NCBI GenBank assembly: GCA_946803715.1
Contig: CAMPET010000061.1
Location: 24,369 to 56,490 of the forward strand
Direction: 5' to 3'
DNA: 32,122 bases
Origin: Beroe ovata
Taxonomy: Eukaryota > Ctenophora > Nuda > Beroida > Beroidae
The translations under genes were made by a program, and so were the position numbers. The notes beneath the pieces are model-generated. The model was given only the letters and a program-made list of their open reading frames with translations, searched no databases and was not told the origin of the DNA. Of this stretch, positions 20,499 to 30,944 are shown piece after piece (position 1 is the first letter of the stretch; each line of letters opens with the position of its first letter).

Positions 20499-23400
20499 TT
20501 ACGTATCATCCAATCCCAATAACTTAATCTCGTCCAGTATTTGTAGCAAACTCTGCTTGAGGGTTTCAGTTTCTTCAATTCTATTGTCACGTATTGCCTG
20601 TAAATTTCCATTATTACTTGGGAAATCGGAAACAGCAGTTACCATACTATACCTGGTTACTATACCTGGTTACTATACCTAGTTACCATACTATACCTGG
20701 TTACTATACCTGGTCCTTCATTAGTTGTAGAGCAAAACTGGGACACGTGCATTGCTAAGCAACGGTGCAACTGTTGTACAGTGTACATTACTCAACCATT
20801 TACAAAATTCGTACCTGTCTCAAGTATCCTCTTAGGATCTCCTTCTGTTCCAGCAATGGGTGTGAACTCCGCTGTGGCTGGACCGTTTCCCCCGTCCAAC
20901 CCTCACGAGGCTGCTTCTCACTGATCGAGAGATCATGTGACTGATCACGTGACTTGATATGCGGCATTTGCCCGCGTTTTGACTTTGTGTTCCAGCTGTC
21001 AGGGTTGGCGGGTTGCGGCTCGATTGAGGAGGAGGTCGCAGGCTGAAACAGAGATTCGTCATAATTCCTCATTCGAGGAAGAGCGTAGTGATATCGAAGG
21101 ATCTGATCTTACCTTAGCAGGATCTGTGTAGTTTTGAGTTCTGAGAGCCTCTTGTTTCTGGAGTTGGACGGCTACCTTGCTTTCTTCCAATCTCTTACCC
21201 TAGGTTACAGAAGATTGTAAAAAACAGCAACAATGGGTCATGAAAATAGACTCAATCAGTCAAAGGCCACTTTGTAGGATCCCTCCCTCCCCTCCCTACC
21301 CTCGCCTACGGGATCTTATCCCTGGCAAGGGCAGAATTGAGATTTCGATGGGGGGGGGGCGTCGACGGTTGGGAGAAACTCGACAGGGGCCATTATCCAA
21401 CATTCATGAGGTTGAGACAGGGGACGACAGACGCTATGAATATCGAAGAATCACCTGTATTTGTTTGATCTCCTCCATCTCAGGAAGAGGCGCCGTGGCG
21501 GGGAGATGGTCCTGGAGGTATGATCGTGCAGCTTGTCTGATATTACCCTGTACCTTCTGTTGCGTGCTCGACGATGTCTGGATACCGGCTATCCGCTCAC
21601 TGTGGATCAATGTGTGGTGGTTATGGTAGTGGCACTGTGAGGAGAGGAGTAGATCAGTGAAATGTGTGACGGGTTTAGGAGCGGGTGGCACTATGAGATG
21701 GGGAGGGGTTGAGAGCAGTGGATTGGATCAGAATTGGTAGAGGACTAAATTTGATTGACGTCGGGTAACATAGTGTTGAGTTGAATGGGGGGAGTGGTAC
21801 TTCCTCATGCTACCTGAGAGTGTCGAAAATCTTGAAATGTTTGATGAGTTCCACTCTCTTGACGTTACCCTCATCTAGCGTATAGGTCGAGTCACCGCTC
21901 CTGAAACACCCACATGCGCTGGTTGTCACACTGTCACGTCATAATGTTTCAATATTAGGTATGCTGTCATGATATCGGAGTGTCACGGGTAGCAGTTGCC
22001 ACGACAAGAGACAGGCAGTATGGTTCACACTATCCTACCTCAGTGATCTGGACACCTTGGTGTAAGCCGCTATCAGTTTGTCACACTTATCTCTACACTC
22101 CAGTAACTTGGAGTAGAACTGTTCCATCGTGTGGTCGGCATTCTTGGCGGCTATATCCTCCTTAGCGCTGTAAACGAGATAAATAAAACATGGCGAGAGA
22201 GATAAATGGTGGCTTCTGTAAGATGCTACTGGGGCAACTAAAGATCCCACAAGAGACGTTTGTATAAAAACTCCAGACTATGCCAGCTGTAGTGAGCAGT
22301 GTTTCTACCTGATGATAATGTTCTGACACTTCTCACATAGTCGCAGTTGGTGTTCACAAGTCGGAATCCAAGCAGGGACTGGTTTTTCCACAGCCTCTAC
22401 CCCCTCTATCAATGGAACCAGCTGAGATGGTAGAAATTGAGGGTGAACCGCAGGGTTCATTGGACCTGCTTTGCATTTTATCTTAGCTAGCTGAGCATTC
22501 ATGTGACAGAAATTTCGATGTGGTTTCGGAAAGTAGTAACCACAAGTTCTGGTCCCACAACGCTATGGGCACCTTACTGCATGAAGAACACAGGACGCCC
22601 GAGCACAGTCGACAGTGGTGTTTCCTGCTCAGAACACTCAGCATCTCCGAACAGCCGACACACTCGTCACTGGATACATCCCACGGTACGACACTCTTCT
22701 CCACTTCTGAGCGGGGGGAGGGGAGGGTGCATTAGTAATGGTAAAGTGAGGGACTGGTAGAGGAGAGGGAAGTAAGGAGGGAGATGGTAATATGAACGTG
22801 TAAACGGGAGAGGGGGTAATGGGAAGGGTGGAGAGGAAAGATGAGGAGAGAAATTGGGAAAAGGAGGGAGGGTGAAAAAGGGGGAGGGGGTTAGAAAGTG
22901 AAAATAGGTGATCATACCTTTCAGATTTTTCTTCCCGGCAGCAATTTCTCGTAGGAGAGCTGTTACCAACTTATCCAGTCGGAGGTGAAGCTTATTCGCT
23001 TCCTTCTGGGTGTGGCTGATCCGCTTCGGACGAACTGCTTTGAAAACTTTGGTCAAGTTATGCGCTCTCCCTGGCAGAATGGAGAAAGGTAATGATATGA
23101 TGTTGTGTGTTGTACACGGATAAGAATGGGGAGGATTCGGTCCCATATTTTTTAGGGGAACGTGCATGAAGAACCCTCTTCCTCAATCTATGAAATTGAC
23201 TTGTGTTCTGGTAATTGACTTGTGTTCTTGACTTGTGTTCTGGTAATAAGAAGTTACTAACCCTCTTCCTCAATTTAAGACATAGATTTAAAGACATAGA
23301 TTTAAATATTCAAGATAGAGCTCTGGTTATAAGTAGTTACAAAGTCTCACCGATGGTCTGATCGATGAACAGAAACTCTGTCGGAGTCGAAGATCCGGTA

Positions 23401-23713
23401 CTTGCCGACCCCTGTGGGGACTCTGATCGTGGGGTGGCTGTGGTGGCTGATCCCCCCGGGACCTCCTCATTTGTTATCCAACTTAGTGTGTAGTCTTTAG
23501 CTCGGGATAATATTGCTGAAATGTGATTTTGTGAGCGCGATTCGAAAATATAAATTAGAATCAACACGTCTGAAATGAAGCAAGAAAGGTTTCTTACTTA
23601 GTTGGTAACTAACATTTGATGGATGGCCCCTCAAAGTGAGTACTGAAGTGAGATTCTAGCAATCCTGAAGTATGGAATGTAGTCTTGCATTCTGGGCAGA
23701 TAAACCCCTCCAT
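20499..23713 (-). CDS. RBSN: Rabenosyn-5 (RBSN/ZFYVE20), Rab5 effector with FYVE domain
   Basis: Eleven coding exons on the minus strand: 23614-23713, 23351-23515, 22918-23070, 22578-22706, 22309-22486, 22039-22167, 21814-21900, 21455-21599, 21113-21199, 20815-21042 and 20499-20597 (stop 20499-20501). They total exactly 500 codons, with all phases consistent. An N-terminal C2H2 finger uses Cys6, Cys9, His22 and His26 (GFICPECKTTFHTSGLLESH). FYVE domain at about 148-238: W148 x D, CVGC, the RKHHCR basic motif at 167-172, CSSC, and the last pair in CEHQLRLCEKC. Next come STYTLDEGNVKRVELIKHF and SERIAGIQTS, matching the rabenosyn central helices. The C-terminal helix pair (LLEQKEILRGYLRQ, then RIEETETLKQSLLQ) matches the Rab5-binding domain. 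In the family it binds PI3P and Rab4/Rab5 on early endosomes and acts with Vps45 in fusion and recycling. Human rabenosyn is 784 residues; this one lacks the NPF repeats that bind EHD proteins. Confidence 0.92.
20636..20712. repeat. TACCTGGTTACTATACC tandem repeat
   Basis: About five copies of a 14-bp unit (ACTATACCTGGTT) with two longer ACCATACTATACC variants, in the last intron of rabenosyn-5. Confidence 0.9.
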
Positions 23714-24028
23714 GTGACACAACAGTAGGTAAACGCATCACGTAAATAGTTTCACATGCTAAACAATTAAATAGTTAGACTTTAGTTACACTGGATATAA
23801 GAACAGACAAGCCATGACTAAAATGAAATTGAGAATAATTATAAGCTGTATTCTTGAAACTTTGGAAAAGAGCAAAGTATGAACAGTTCAAGATGAAATT
23901 ACAGATTACTGTCATTTGAAACCATCAAAATTTCAGACACAACAGCAGCTTTCATAAATTTAACACCGAGCTAGCATAAATTGATAAGGAAATTTACAGG
24001 AAAATGATGAAAAGTGTCGGAAACAAGA
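23714..24028. other. Rabenosyn-5 5' flank
   Basis: About 315 bp separate the rabenosyn-5 ATG from the stop of the upstream minus-strand gene. It is AT-rich with no clear coding exon; it must carry the rabenosyn promoter and the neighbour's 3' UTR. Confidence 0.45.
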
Positions 24029-25558
24029 TCAAAATATCTTTTCTCCCTGTTCCATATTAAACAAGTCCTCAGCTCTGATACCACCGATTGTTTTGACACC
24101 TTTCCTTCTCTTCTTTTTCAGGTTGACTGGAATCGGGTTCCTTCTAACTTTCTGTTTCTTGACCGGACTCCGGTCGACAACATCTCTCATTTTATCCGTG
24201 ATTTGGAAAAGTTTTGTCTGTGACTCATCGCCACCGGGTTTTGAATTAGCCTTCTCTTCCACACAGAAAGATAACATCCGCCCAAATGTCTCTCCCAGAA
24301 CATCTATCGACGACCGTGCAGAGAATGATTCCACAAACAACTCAGCTAGCCGTTTCCGGATATTCTCAATGTCAGTTGGCTGCCTCAGCAAACCAACCAC
24401 GGTAAACTTCTGCTCCTCGGTCAACCTCTGGTTGTTGGGGTTGATGTGGTCGACAGCCGAACACGACAACCCGTACTCCCGTAGTCGGAAGCGCTCCGCT
24501 ATCCGGATACCGACATCAGGGAACGGTCCATATTGGCGGTACAGTTCGAATTGTCTATGGAAATCGGTGGAGTAAACCGTGATAAGGATGTCAAACAGAC
24601 TCATGTGTTGGAAAACAGTGATGTTCCGATACGAGGATTTCAGTTTGCTGTAACTGCAACAACTTCCCAGGAGTCTCTTGAACTCAATCTTATACTGATC
24701 AGTGACAGTTCTATGTGACAAGATCTGGGCTTTAGACAAATTATTCTCCTCGATAACGATCCATCGGTGCCGATACGCCGCCCCAGGGAACGCCGCCGAG
24801 AGGATTTCATGGCATTTATAACACTCTAAATCGGGGAATATCCGGAATAAGCTCCTTTGAAACTCTGCCACACCCATTTTAGTGTTGTTTAGCAGTTTCC
24901 GTATCTCCACTCGCTCGGAGGACTCTGGTGCAAGTTGGAGCTTCTTGTGGAAGTTTCGCGTGTTGTAGTGGTACCGGTATTGACAGAGAGCGAAGGACCG
25001 GACTCGTTTCATCTTGTCAATTTCCGCATGGGGTACCACCCGATATCCTGGTGTCTGGACGAATGGTACCAACCCGGGAACCGTGCTGCATTGGTGGTCG
25101 ACGGGAGTGGCGGAGGAGACTGCGGCAACGTGTGGAGTGGAGGTAGAGGATGTTGTGCCCGCGGTGTCAAATGACTGGTTGTCATAGGATGGTGTCAGCT
25201 GGGTGTTGGGTGGTACTACTACGTCATATGATGACATGGTTGACGGAACTTTGTGGTCAAAACTCTGGTTGCTACCACTCACTTGGAATTTGTTGCTAAA
25301 AGATTGGTTGCTACCAGTCAGTTGAATATTGTTGCTAAAAGATTGGTTGCCACTGGAAGAGTGAATAGTGTTGCTAAAAGATTGGTTGCCACTGGAAGAG
25401 TGAATATTGTTGCTAATAGATTGGTTGCTACCAGTCAGTTGAATATTGTTGCTGAAAGATTGAGTTGTGGCCGAAGACCGGTTGTTGTCAATCGGTTGGG
25501 GATTACTGTTATTGTAGAATTTCGCATTGTGCTTCCTTTGCGAGGATTGAAATGCCAT
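24029..25558 (-). CDS. Single-coding-exon gene, 509 residues, N-terminal 13-residue repeats, unrecognised
   Basis: The open frame could start at 25612, but the better start is the ATG at 25558 (MAFQSSQRKH), one base after a strong acceptor (GTCTTCAG), implying an intron in the 5' UTR. Residues about 33-100 are 5-6 copies of a 13-residue unit of type NQSFSNNIHSSSG, followed by a Ser/Thr/Pro-rich stretch. From about residue 175 the protein becomes globular: FALCQYRYHYNTRNFHKKLQ, FPDLECYKCHEIL, RHRWIVIEENNL, FQHMSLFDILITVYSTDF, GIRIAERFRLREYGL, and a helical part around IRKRLAELFVESF. The C-terminus has two basic clusters (VKKQKVRR, LKKKRRKG) that look like nuclear localisation signals. I do not recognise the globular domain. 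Nuclear location is inference. It lies about 300 bp downstream of the next gene's stop on the same strand. Confidence 0.72.
   Translation of the reverse strand: MAFQSSQRKHNAKFYNNSNPQPIDNNRSSATTQSFSNNIQLTGSNQSISNNIHSSSGNQSFSNTIHSSSGNQSFSNNIQLTGSNQSFSNKFQVSGSNQSFDHKVPSTMSSYDVVVPPNTQLTPSYDNQSFDTAGTTSSTSTPHVAAVSSATPVDHQCSTVPGLVPFVQTPGYRVVPHAEIDKMKRVRSFALCQYRYHYNTRNFHKKLQLAPESSERVEIRKLLNNTKMGVAEFQRSLFRIFPDLECYKCHEILSAAFPGAAYRHRWIVIEENNLSKAQILSHRTVTDQYKIEFKRLLGSCCSYSKLKSSYRNITVFQHMSLFDILITVYSTDFHRQFELYRQYGPFPDVGIRIAERFRLREYGLSCSAVDHINPNNQRLTEEQKFTVVGLLRQPTDIENIRKRLAELFVESFSARSSIDVLGETFGRMLSFCVEEKANSKPGGDESQTKLFQITDKMRDVVDRSPVKKQKVRRNPIPVNLKKKRRKGVKTIGGIRAEDLFNMEQGEKIF
25257..25470 (-). repeat. 39-bp coding minisatellite
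   Basis: About 5.5 copies of a 39-bp unit (plus strand GATTGGTTGCTACCAGTCAG and then TTGAATATTGTTGCTAAAA). Two variants alternate, one reading GSNQSFSNNIQLT and the other GNQSFSNNIHSSS. The length is a multiple of three, so copy-number change keeps the frame. Confidence 0.93.
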
Positions 25559-25854
25559 GCTGAAGACAAAAAACGAATAAGTGGAAGTTAGAGAATCTAT
25601 CATGATGAACAAGCTTCATAGTTGATCAGATCTGAGAAGTATAGAAAAACTAATGGAATCTGCACATGAAATGAAAATAATAATAATACACATTACACAA
25701 TGGAATGAATATATTGTCTGAAGATCAATTAACCGAAAAAGCTGATCATGATAATGAATCTGTGACTATTGTTTCGTTTGTGAAATTAAAAAAACATGAT
25801 TTAAACTTAAAGCCATCAAAAATCTGATGATGATTCAATTCAAAAATCCACACC
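25559..25854. other. Short intergenic stretch
   Basis: About 300 bp, AT-rich, between the 509-residue gene and the tentative stop of the large minus-strand gene. It should contain the noncoding first exon and promoter of the 509-residue gene; no other feature seen. Confidence 0.4.
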
Positions 25855-28800
25855 TTAACAATTCTGAATTATCAAAAACTGAACCTCAATCCCCCGGTCA
25901 AATTCGAAGATAAATCCCAAATCAAATCCGAAAGTGTAGCTGGCAAAGTTCCGTCCAAGGAACACATTGCCTAGCCAGTAAAAACAGATAACAGATTAAT
26001 AGTACAGCTACCACACACTCAACAAGTCTTTTGATGATAAGAGAAAACAGCACCAACAGCGCAGCATTGATCTACGAGCTCAACATAATACGTTATTTCA
26101 ATAGGGATAGGTACATTCTCGAAGTCATTTCCAGGGTAAAACAAAATGGACCATAATTAAAACACATTATGAACCAGAATAGAGACAGGAGTGAGACAGC
26201 ATTGAGACAAGACTGTGACAATGATCGTGTACCAACACTACGAAGTGGAATGCTTGGAGATAAATACACGGATGATATCAACACACTCACTAAGTTCAGG
26301 GGTCAGGACCGCCTCGGTCGATACTTCCCATCTGAAACAGCGGGGGAAGATAAAAATATCATGCTCAACATGTTCATTTATCACTCTACTATGATTATCA
26401 GTAGAGTTCCTTCACTAACTACCTGTGGGGCAAGTATCGAACAAGGAGGTCAGTGGTGTGGTACTCTGACAGGCGCTCATAGTTCCATATCTTTGCCGTC
26501 ACGTCTTCGAACGTAAAGCCACCTGAGAGGGAAAGCAAAGTCACGGTGATGTAACGCCCATCTAAACTGATATCCTATCATGATACTATATCAAGGGTCA
26601 AGGGAATTGGGATCCGAGTTACCCATGGTCTTCATTTCTTCAAGAGGGTTAAATTTGTTGATCGGTAGTAACTTGACCGTCTTCAGAAACGCCGAAAAAT
26701 CCTTTGAGATGACATCCTGAATGAAAAAAGGTGATGTGGAACTATGATAGATGACATCTTCAAATCATGCATAGCTCTGCTGAAGTCACGAGTGGTATCA
26801 AATTGATGACTCACTGTAATTTCTTTCATCATATTATAGAAAGTTGTAAAGATGTCAGGATGATAATTCCTGATGTACTCGACATCATACTGTAACTGTA
26901 CTGATGTCAGCACGCTGAAAAGTGGAGGTTTCCGTCATTTCAAGAGAGAAATCCTGCAGGAAAATTAAAACATTTTGTTCAAAAACCCTCTTGAAAGTTC
27001 CATGTATCAACCTGCTAAAGTCAAGCGATAGGTTGAGTTGGTCATGGAGACTGGTTAGACTGTGATCAACTTGGGAATGTTCTTCATCTAGAAACTTCTG
27101 CGCCGCCGACGGCAAGGATATAACATCTGAGAAGAAAATGGCAGGTATTATATTCAGCCGCATATGATAATCGGTTGATGTATTCGTCGCAACACAAATT
27201 TTACAAATGCATCCTTTCCACTTTTCACACGGATTCCTGCCTCCCAGAAACCTATTAGACTCACCCAGCACATCTTTCATCATAAGGAGTCTGGTAATGT
27301 CGCCAACTTTCCGGAGAATGGCCAGGGCCTCGTCTGGAATCTCATCCATGGGTAGCCTCGTGGGTCGGACATGGTCACGCGTCGGAACCGGGTCTCGGGT
27401 AACGGAGTAGTATTTCCGGAGTATCTCGTTAGGATTGGTCAGAGTTCGTCGGAGGAAGAATGCCAGCAGCTGCGATGAGGGATGAGAGGATTGTCAATTA
27501 GTGATATATGGTATGTGATCGTGAGGATGGTGGAACGACAATTCATCCCCCGACTATTGACTTTCGACGAGGGTCAATAGAGAATGGTATTCTTGGGGAG
27601 GGGTCACAGTTCGAAAACTGAGTTCCGTGAAAACTAAGGGATCTGCGTTGATTCTCGATGGACAATATGCTGACGAGCGAGCAAGCGCTGATGAGTGAGT
27701 GAATGATGAAAATGCTCGACAAATGACAAACCAATTTCAGGACAGGCAGTTCCGAATCCTCCTTCAGCTTTGCTTTAGAGCAGAGCATTTTGCTCAGCTT
27801 GAACAACACCGGCTTCAGGGTAGAAGCTATGATAGTGATGTGAAGGAATACAGAACAGAGCGCTTCGTGCATTATAACCTTCACATCTGAAAATATGGAA
27901 AGCTAGGTTTTGATCCAAAACTTGCACGTTACTCGAGCATTGAACATAGGAATGAGATTCAGTGTGTTGAAAGTTGAAACCCATTCCGTACATGGCCAAG
28001 GGATATAAACTATACCTAACACATTGTTCACTTCATAACCTATACTGTACCCATCCCACTTCACTATCATAACTCACTATACTATCATAGTTCACTTCAC
28101 TATCATAACTCACTTCACTAACACTCACTCCATCATAACTCACTGGGGGTTGAGAATCGGTTAATGCGGCAGGAGCAGGGCAGTTCCTCGACTGCCACTT
28201 CTTCCTCCGGGGAGGGCAGTATCCGGGTCCGGTATGCCACTATCTGGACCACATCCTGGACCAGAGGTTCGAGCGAGGGAAGGAACACTTCTCCAATACA
28301 CTCCTGAAAATCATTGTTATCAATGTACTTTTTATTGTACTGCGAAGTGCGAGCAAATGATTTAGGTTGTGAAATTTCCAGTTTTGAGAAATTTCCAGGC
28401 AAAGCTGACAGTACTACAGTAGGCTTGTTTTAAGAATATTTATTGTTTTGCCGCTGTATAACAAAACCATGAGTCAAGTTTATGCCACACAAAGTAGTAG
28501 CTGTGTGACAAAGGACAAAGCAGAGTTAAGAACGTTCTGTTGCCAAAAATAGCACACGTCAACTCAAGCTGTCTGGAGACAAAGAGCCATTGTACTACCT
28601 GAAGGTTCTTTCAAAGCTGAACTCCCCATATACCCTCTTAAAAACCTCGATGCAAAAGACCAATTCGCAGAATATCTTTCATAGACACGGTCACAATGAA
28701 CACAGTGAGCAGAACTATTGAAATGAACGGGTAAGGAATTTGCACAATGGCACAAGAGTTGATCCAAATTCCAAATTCATGACAGCCATTCATTAGAGTT

Positions 28801-30939
28801 CGTTTCAATTGTTCTCAAACATTTTTCGTTAAATATCAACCTAGCATTGTACTGAGGATGCACAATTGGTGGAATAGGCAGTTTCTTGGAATCATTGCAA
28901 AAACACCTTGTTATAAATACTGCAACTTGAGGGGTCCGGAGTTCACTCTCACCGTCCTGTTCCCAAAGGATGGGTGAAAGTGAGGAGTTAGTATCCCCCT
29001 CCCCTTATCAGTATCTGTCGTGAAATTTCTCACTATGATCCAATTAGTTGCACTCTCACTTTACCACGTATCTCATTATACTATGTTTCATCTAGGTTAT
29101 AAACATACAACACACGGATCATGGTTTGCACGATTGTTCTACTATTCGTGGCTGTGGGAATGGTGAATGGTGAGTAACTGTCATATGCTGAATACACATA
29201 TTATAATAGAAACAGTCCCGACAACAGCTCGCCCCGTTTCAGGGAGAATTCTGATGAACGATGGCGGTAAGAGGGTCTCATACGGGACCAGTGAAAGGTC
29301 GCTGTCGAAGACTGGTTACAATGACAGGGCGGAGGTCATCTCATCAGACGGTGGCGCGTGGAGAATCTTCGAACATGACAACTACGAGGGGATAAGCTTT
29401 GATATCTGCTCCGGAATAACGTACGGCTGGGCAGAGCTGAAGGAAGCGGGCCTCTTCAGGGGGGCATCTTCTGTCATGAGGCTGGACCAATCACCATGCA
29501 ATATGGTTGTGTATGTTCAAGACAACATGTATGGAGAAGTATCGACACTTACCGGTGCTCTCGATGATTTTAACCAGATCTCAAAGAACGACAGGATCAC
29601 TAGCTTGAAGGCAAACGGAAGACATTGGATCGTTTACGCTGATGCCCATTTCCAAGGTGACAGCATGGTAATTTGTGAAGGCAGGTATTACGGCAAGTCT
29701 GAGCTTGGCAATCTCGATAACAATATCTCATCTGCAAGACCGCTCAGCTACAAACCAGATGGATGCTAGTTACCCAGGAGCAAGAGGATGATATCAGTAT
29801 ATTAGAAAATATCTTGAAATTACTATTGGCATGAAACAATCGTTTCACTTTTTTAGAGTCAGTGACGTTTATGCACCAATAACATGGCTCATATTGGTCA
29901 AATATAGAAGGAGCTACTTGTCTCCATATAACTGGAGCAGACGGAGGAAGCAAATCGAGAATTTTGAACACCATCAAATTCTCACGGCCTGTATGATACC
30001 GATTCCCATAATACTATCTGTTCTTAAATAGACATACCTGCCACAAATCTTCACTTTCGCCAGCTTTACTGAATTTGAAGTTGGGTTTACTGATACAGTT
30101 CCAAATCTCGTTAGGAATGAATGTCGAGAGGATGAAGGATGACCATGCTGACATGTCGTAGTGACAACTGGCCAGGAGTCGCGAGAGAGTCGAAACTACG
30201 ATATCTGAAATCAGAATATTATCGATACCCAGTCGTAAACTGTTGACATGATTGTGGCTGAAATAGAGAACGATTTTCAAGATTTCAAAAGCATGAATTG
30301 CTTGATTCCAATCAGGTGGTTCTTCCAAAAATTGTAAGAAACATTATCCATGAATTGCGTGCTTGAAATAATAATTTTCCAAACTCACTGTAATCGTAGT
30401 TGCTAGTTTCTCTGTTGTGGTACAGCTGTATCTGCTGGGGTATCTTAGCACTGTTACACACCGCTGTCGAGAGGAGGTCTGTTTCCAATGGATGCTTCCG
30501 GTTAAAGCACCTGTTAAAAACATCACTTTCAGAGAGAAGACAGATATATGAAGAGCGAATAACAAATTGAACCTTTAAACCTAATTAAAACCTAAAATTC
30601 AAAACCAAAATTCAAATTTAAACCTAGAATTTAAACCTAGGATAAAAACTTAAGATTCAGACAGAAAGTAGACACACATTAGCAGCGGAATGATACCTGA
30701 GCACGAAGAGAAGCGACGTATCCAGGTTATCAATGGAGTAGAGGCTGGATAGCCACACGGACGGTAACCAGGAAATAGGATCCCCACTCGGGGCAGGGGC
30801 GTGGCTGTGAGGGAGGACAGGAGAGTCACTCACTGGGCTTCCACCGTCACTTTCTGGAGGATAGACATATCACACACATTGGTTGTGAGGAATGGGGACA
30901 GAGGGACCAGGGACAGAGGGATCGGGGTCAGAGGGAGCG
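25855..30939 (-). CDS. Large multi-exon gene, helical protein of unknown family, start not resolved
   Basis: Minus-strand exons with matching phases: about 30939 (uncertain) to 30834, 30697-30804, 30389-30510, 30038-30204, 28144-28303, 27732-27886, 27265-27469, 27012-27126, 26815-26914, 26623-26716, 26423-26522, 26291-26331 and, tentatively, a last exon 25855-25970 with stop TAA. The joined product is at least about 490 residues, largely alpha-helical by composition. Landmarks: SWLPSVWLSSLYSIDNLDTS, STLSRLLASCHYDMSAWSSF, CIGEVFLPSLEPLVQDVVQ, VKVIMHEALCSVFLHITII, LLAFFLRRTLTNPNEILRKY, DEALAILRKVGDITRLLMMK, LQYDVEYIRNYHPDIFTTFY, FLKTVKLLPINKFNPLEEM and FTFEDVTAKIWNYERL. No signal peptide, zinc motif or catalytic signature is visible. 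A HEAT-like or other helical scaffold is possible, but I cannot name the family. The 1.7-kb intron 28304-30037 contains a plus-strand crystallin gene. The 5' end is hidden near the N at 30941 and the repeat region, so the gene may be incomplete. Confidence 0.65.
28044..28143. repeat. CTATCATAACTCACTTCA repeats
   Basis: Four to five degenerate copies of an 18-20 bp unit (CACTTCACTATCATAACT) in the intron 27887-28143 of the large minus-strand gene, running right up to the donor of exon 28144-28303. Confidence 0.85.
28912..28918 (+). promoter_or_regulatory. Possible TATA box of the crystallin gene
   Basis: TATAAAT about 200 bp upstream of the crystallin ATG at 29121. A transcription start near 28945 would fit. 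A second TATAAAC lies at 29098, too near the ATG to be likely. Positional inference only. Confidence 0.35.
29121..29769 (+). CDS. Secreted beta-gamma crystallin with four Greek-key motifs
   Basis: Exon 1 is 29121-29169 and encodes a signal peptide (MVCTIVLLFVAVGMVNG, likely cleaved at its end). Exon 2 starts at 29243 (acceptor GTTTCAG) or 29210 (acceptor ATAATAG), both in frame, and runs to the stop at 29767-29769. The 73-bp intron fits the other introns here better than the 40-bp one. The mature protein is about 175 residues with four Greek-key motifs in two domains: GRILMNDGG, WRIFEHDNYEGISFDI, MVVYVQDNMYGEVSTL and WIVYADAHFQGDSMVI. NDRITS and DNNISS match the D/N-D/N-x-x-S/T-S calcium-binding signature of non-lens beta-gamma crystallins. 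Calcium binding is therefore likely; the job of such secreted crystallins is unknown. The gene lies on the opposite strand inside an intron of the large minus-strand gene. The closing residues (KPDGC) include one of its few cysteines. Confidence 0.9.
30565..30655. repeat. Degenerate TTTAAACCTAAAATTCAAA repeats
   Basis: A run of short AT-rich units (TTAAACCTA, AAAATTCAAA) in the intron between exons 30389-30510 and 30697-30804 of the large minus-strand gene. Confidence 0.75.
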
Positions 30940-30944
30940 GNATG

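Noticed and set aside
24093-24575. Plus-strand ORF of 160 residues
   Set aside because: Antisense shadow of the 509-residue minus-strand gene, which has better composition and a clear domain character.
26169-26516. Plus-strand ORF of 115 residues
   Set aside because: It overlaps two phase-consistent minus-strand exons of the large gene and has no splice or start context of its own.
28564-28767. Minus-strand ORF with several Cys residues (CHCAN, CVHCDR)
   Set aside because: It lies in the intron of the large gene, lacks splice sites in the right phase and has no recognisable zinc-binding spacing.
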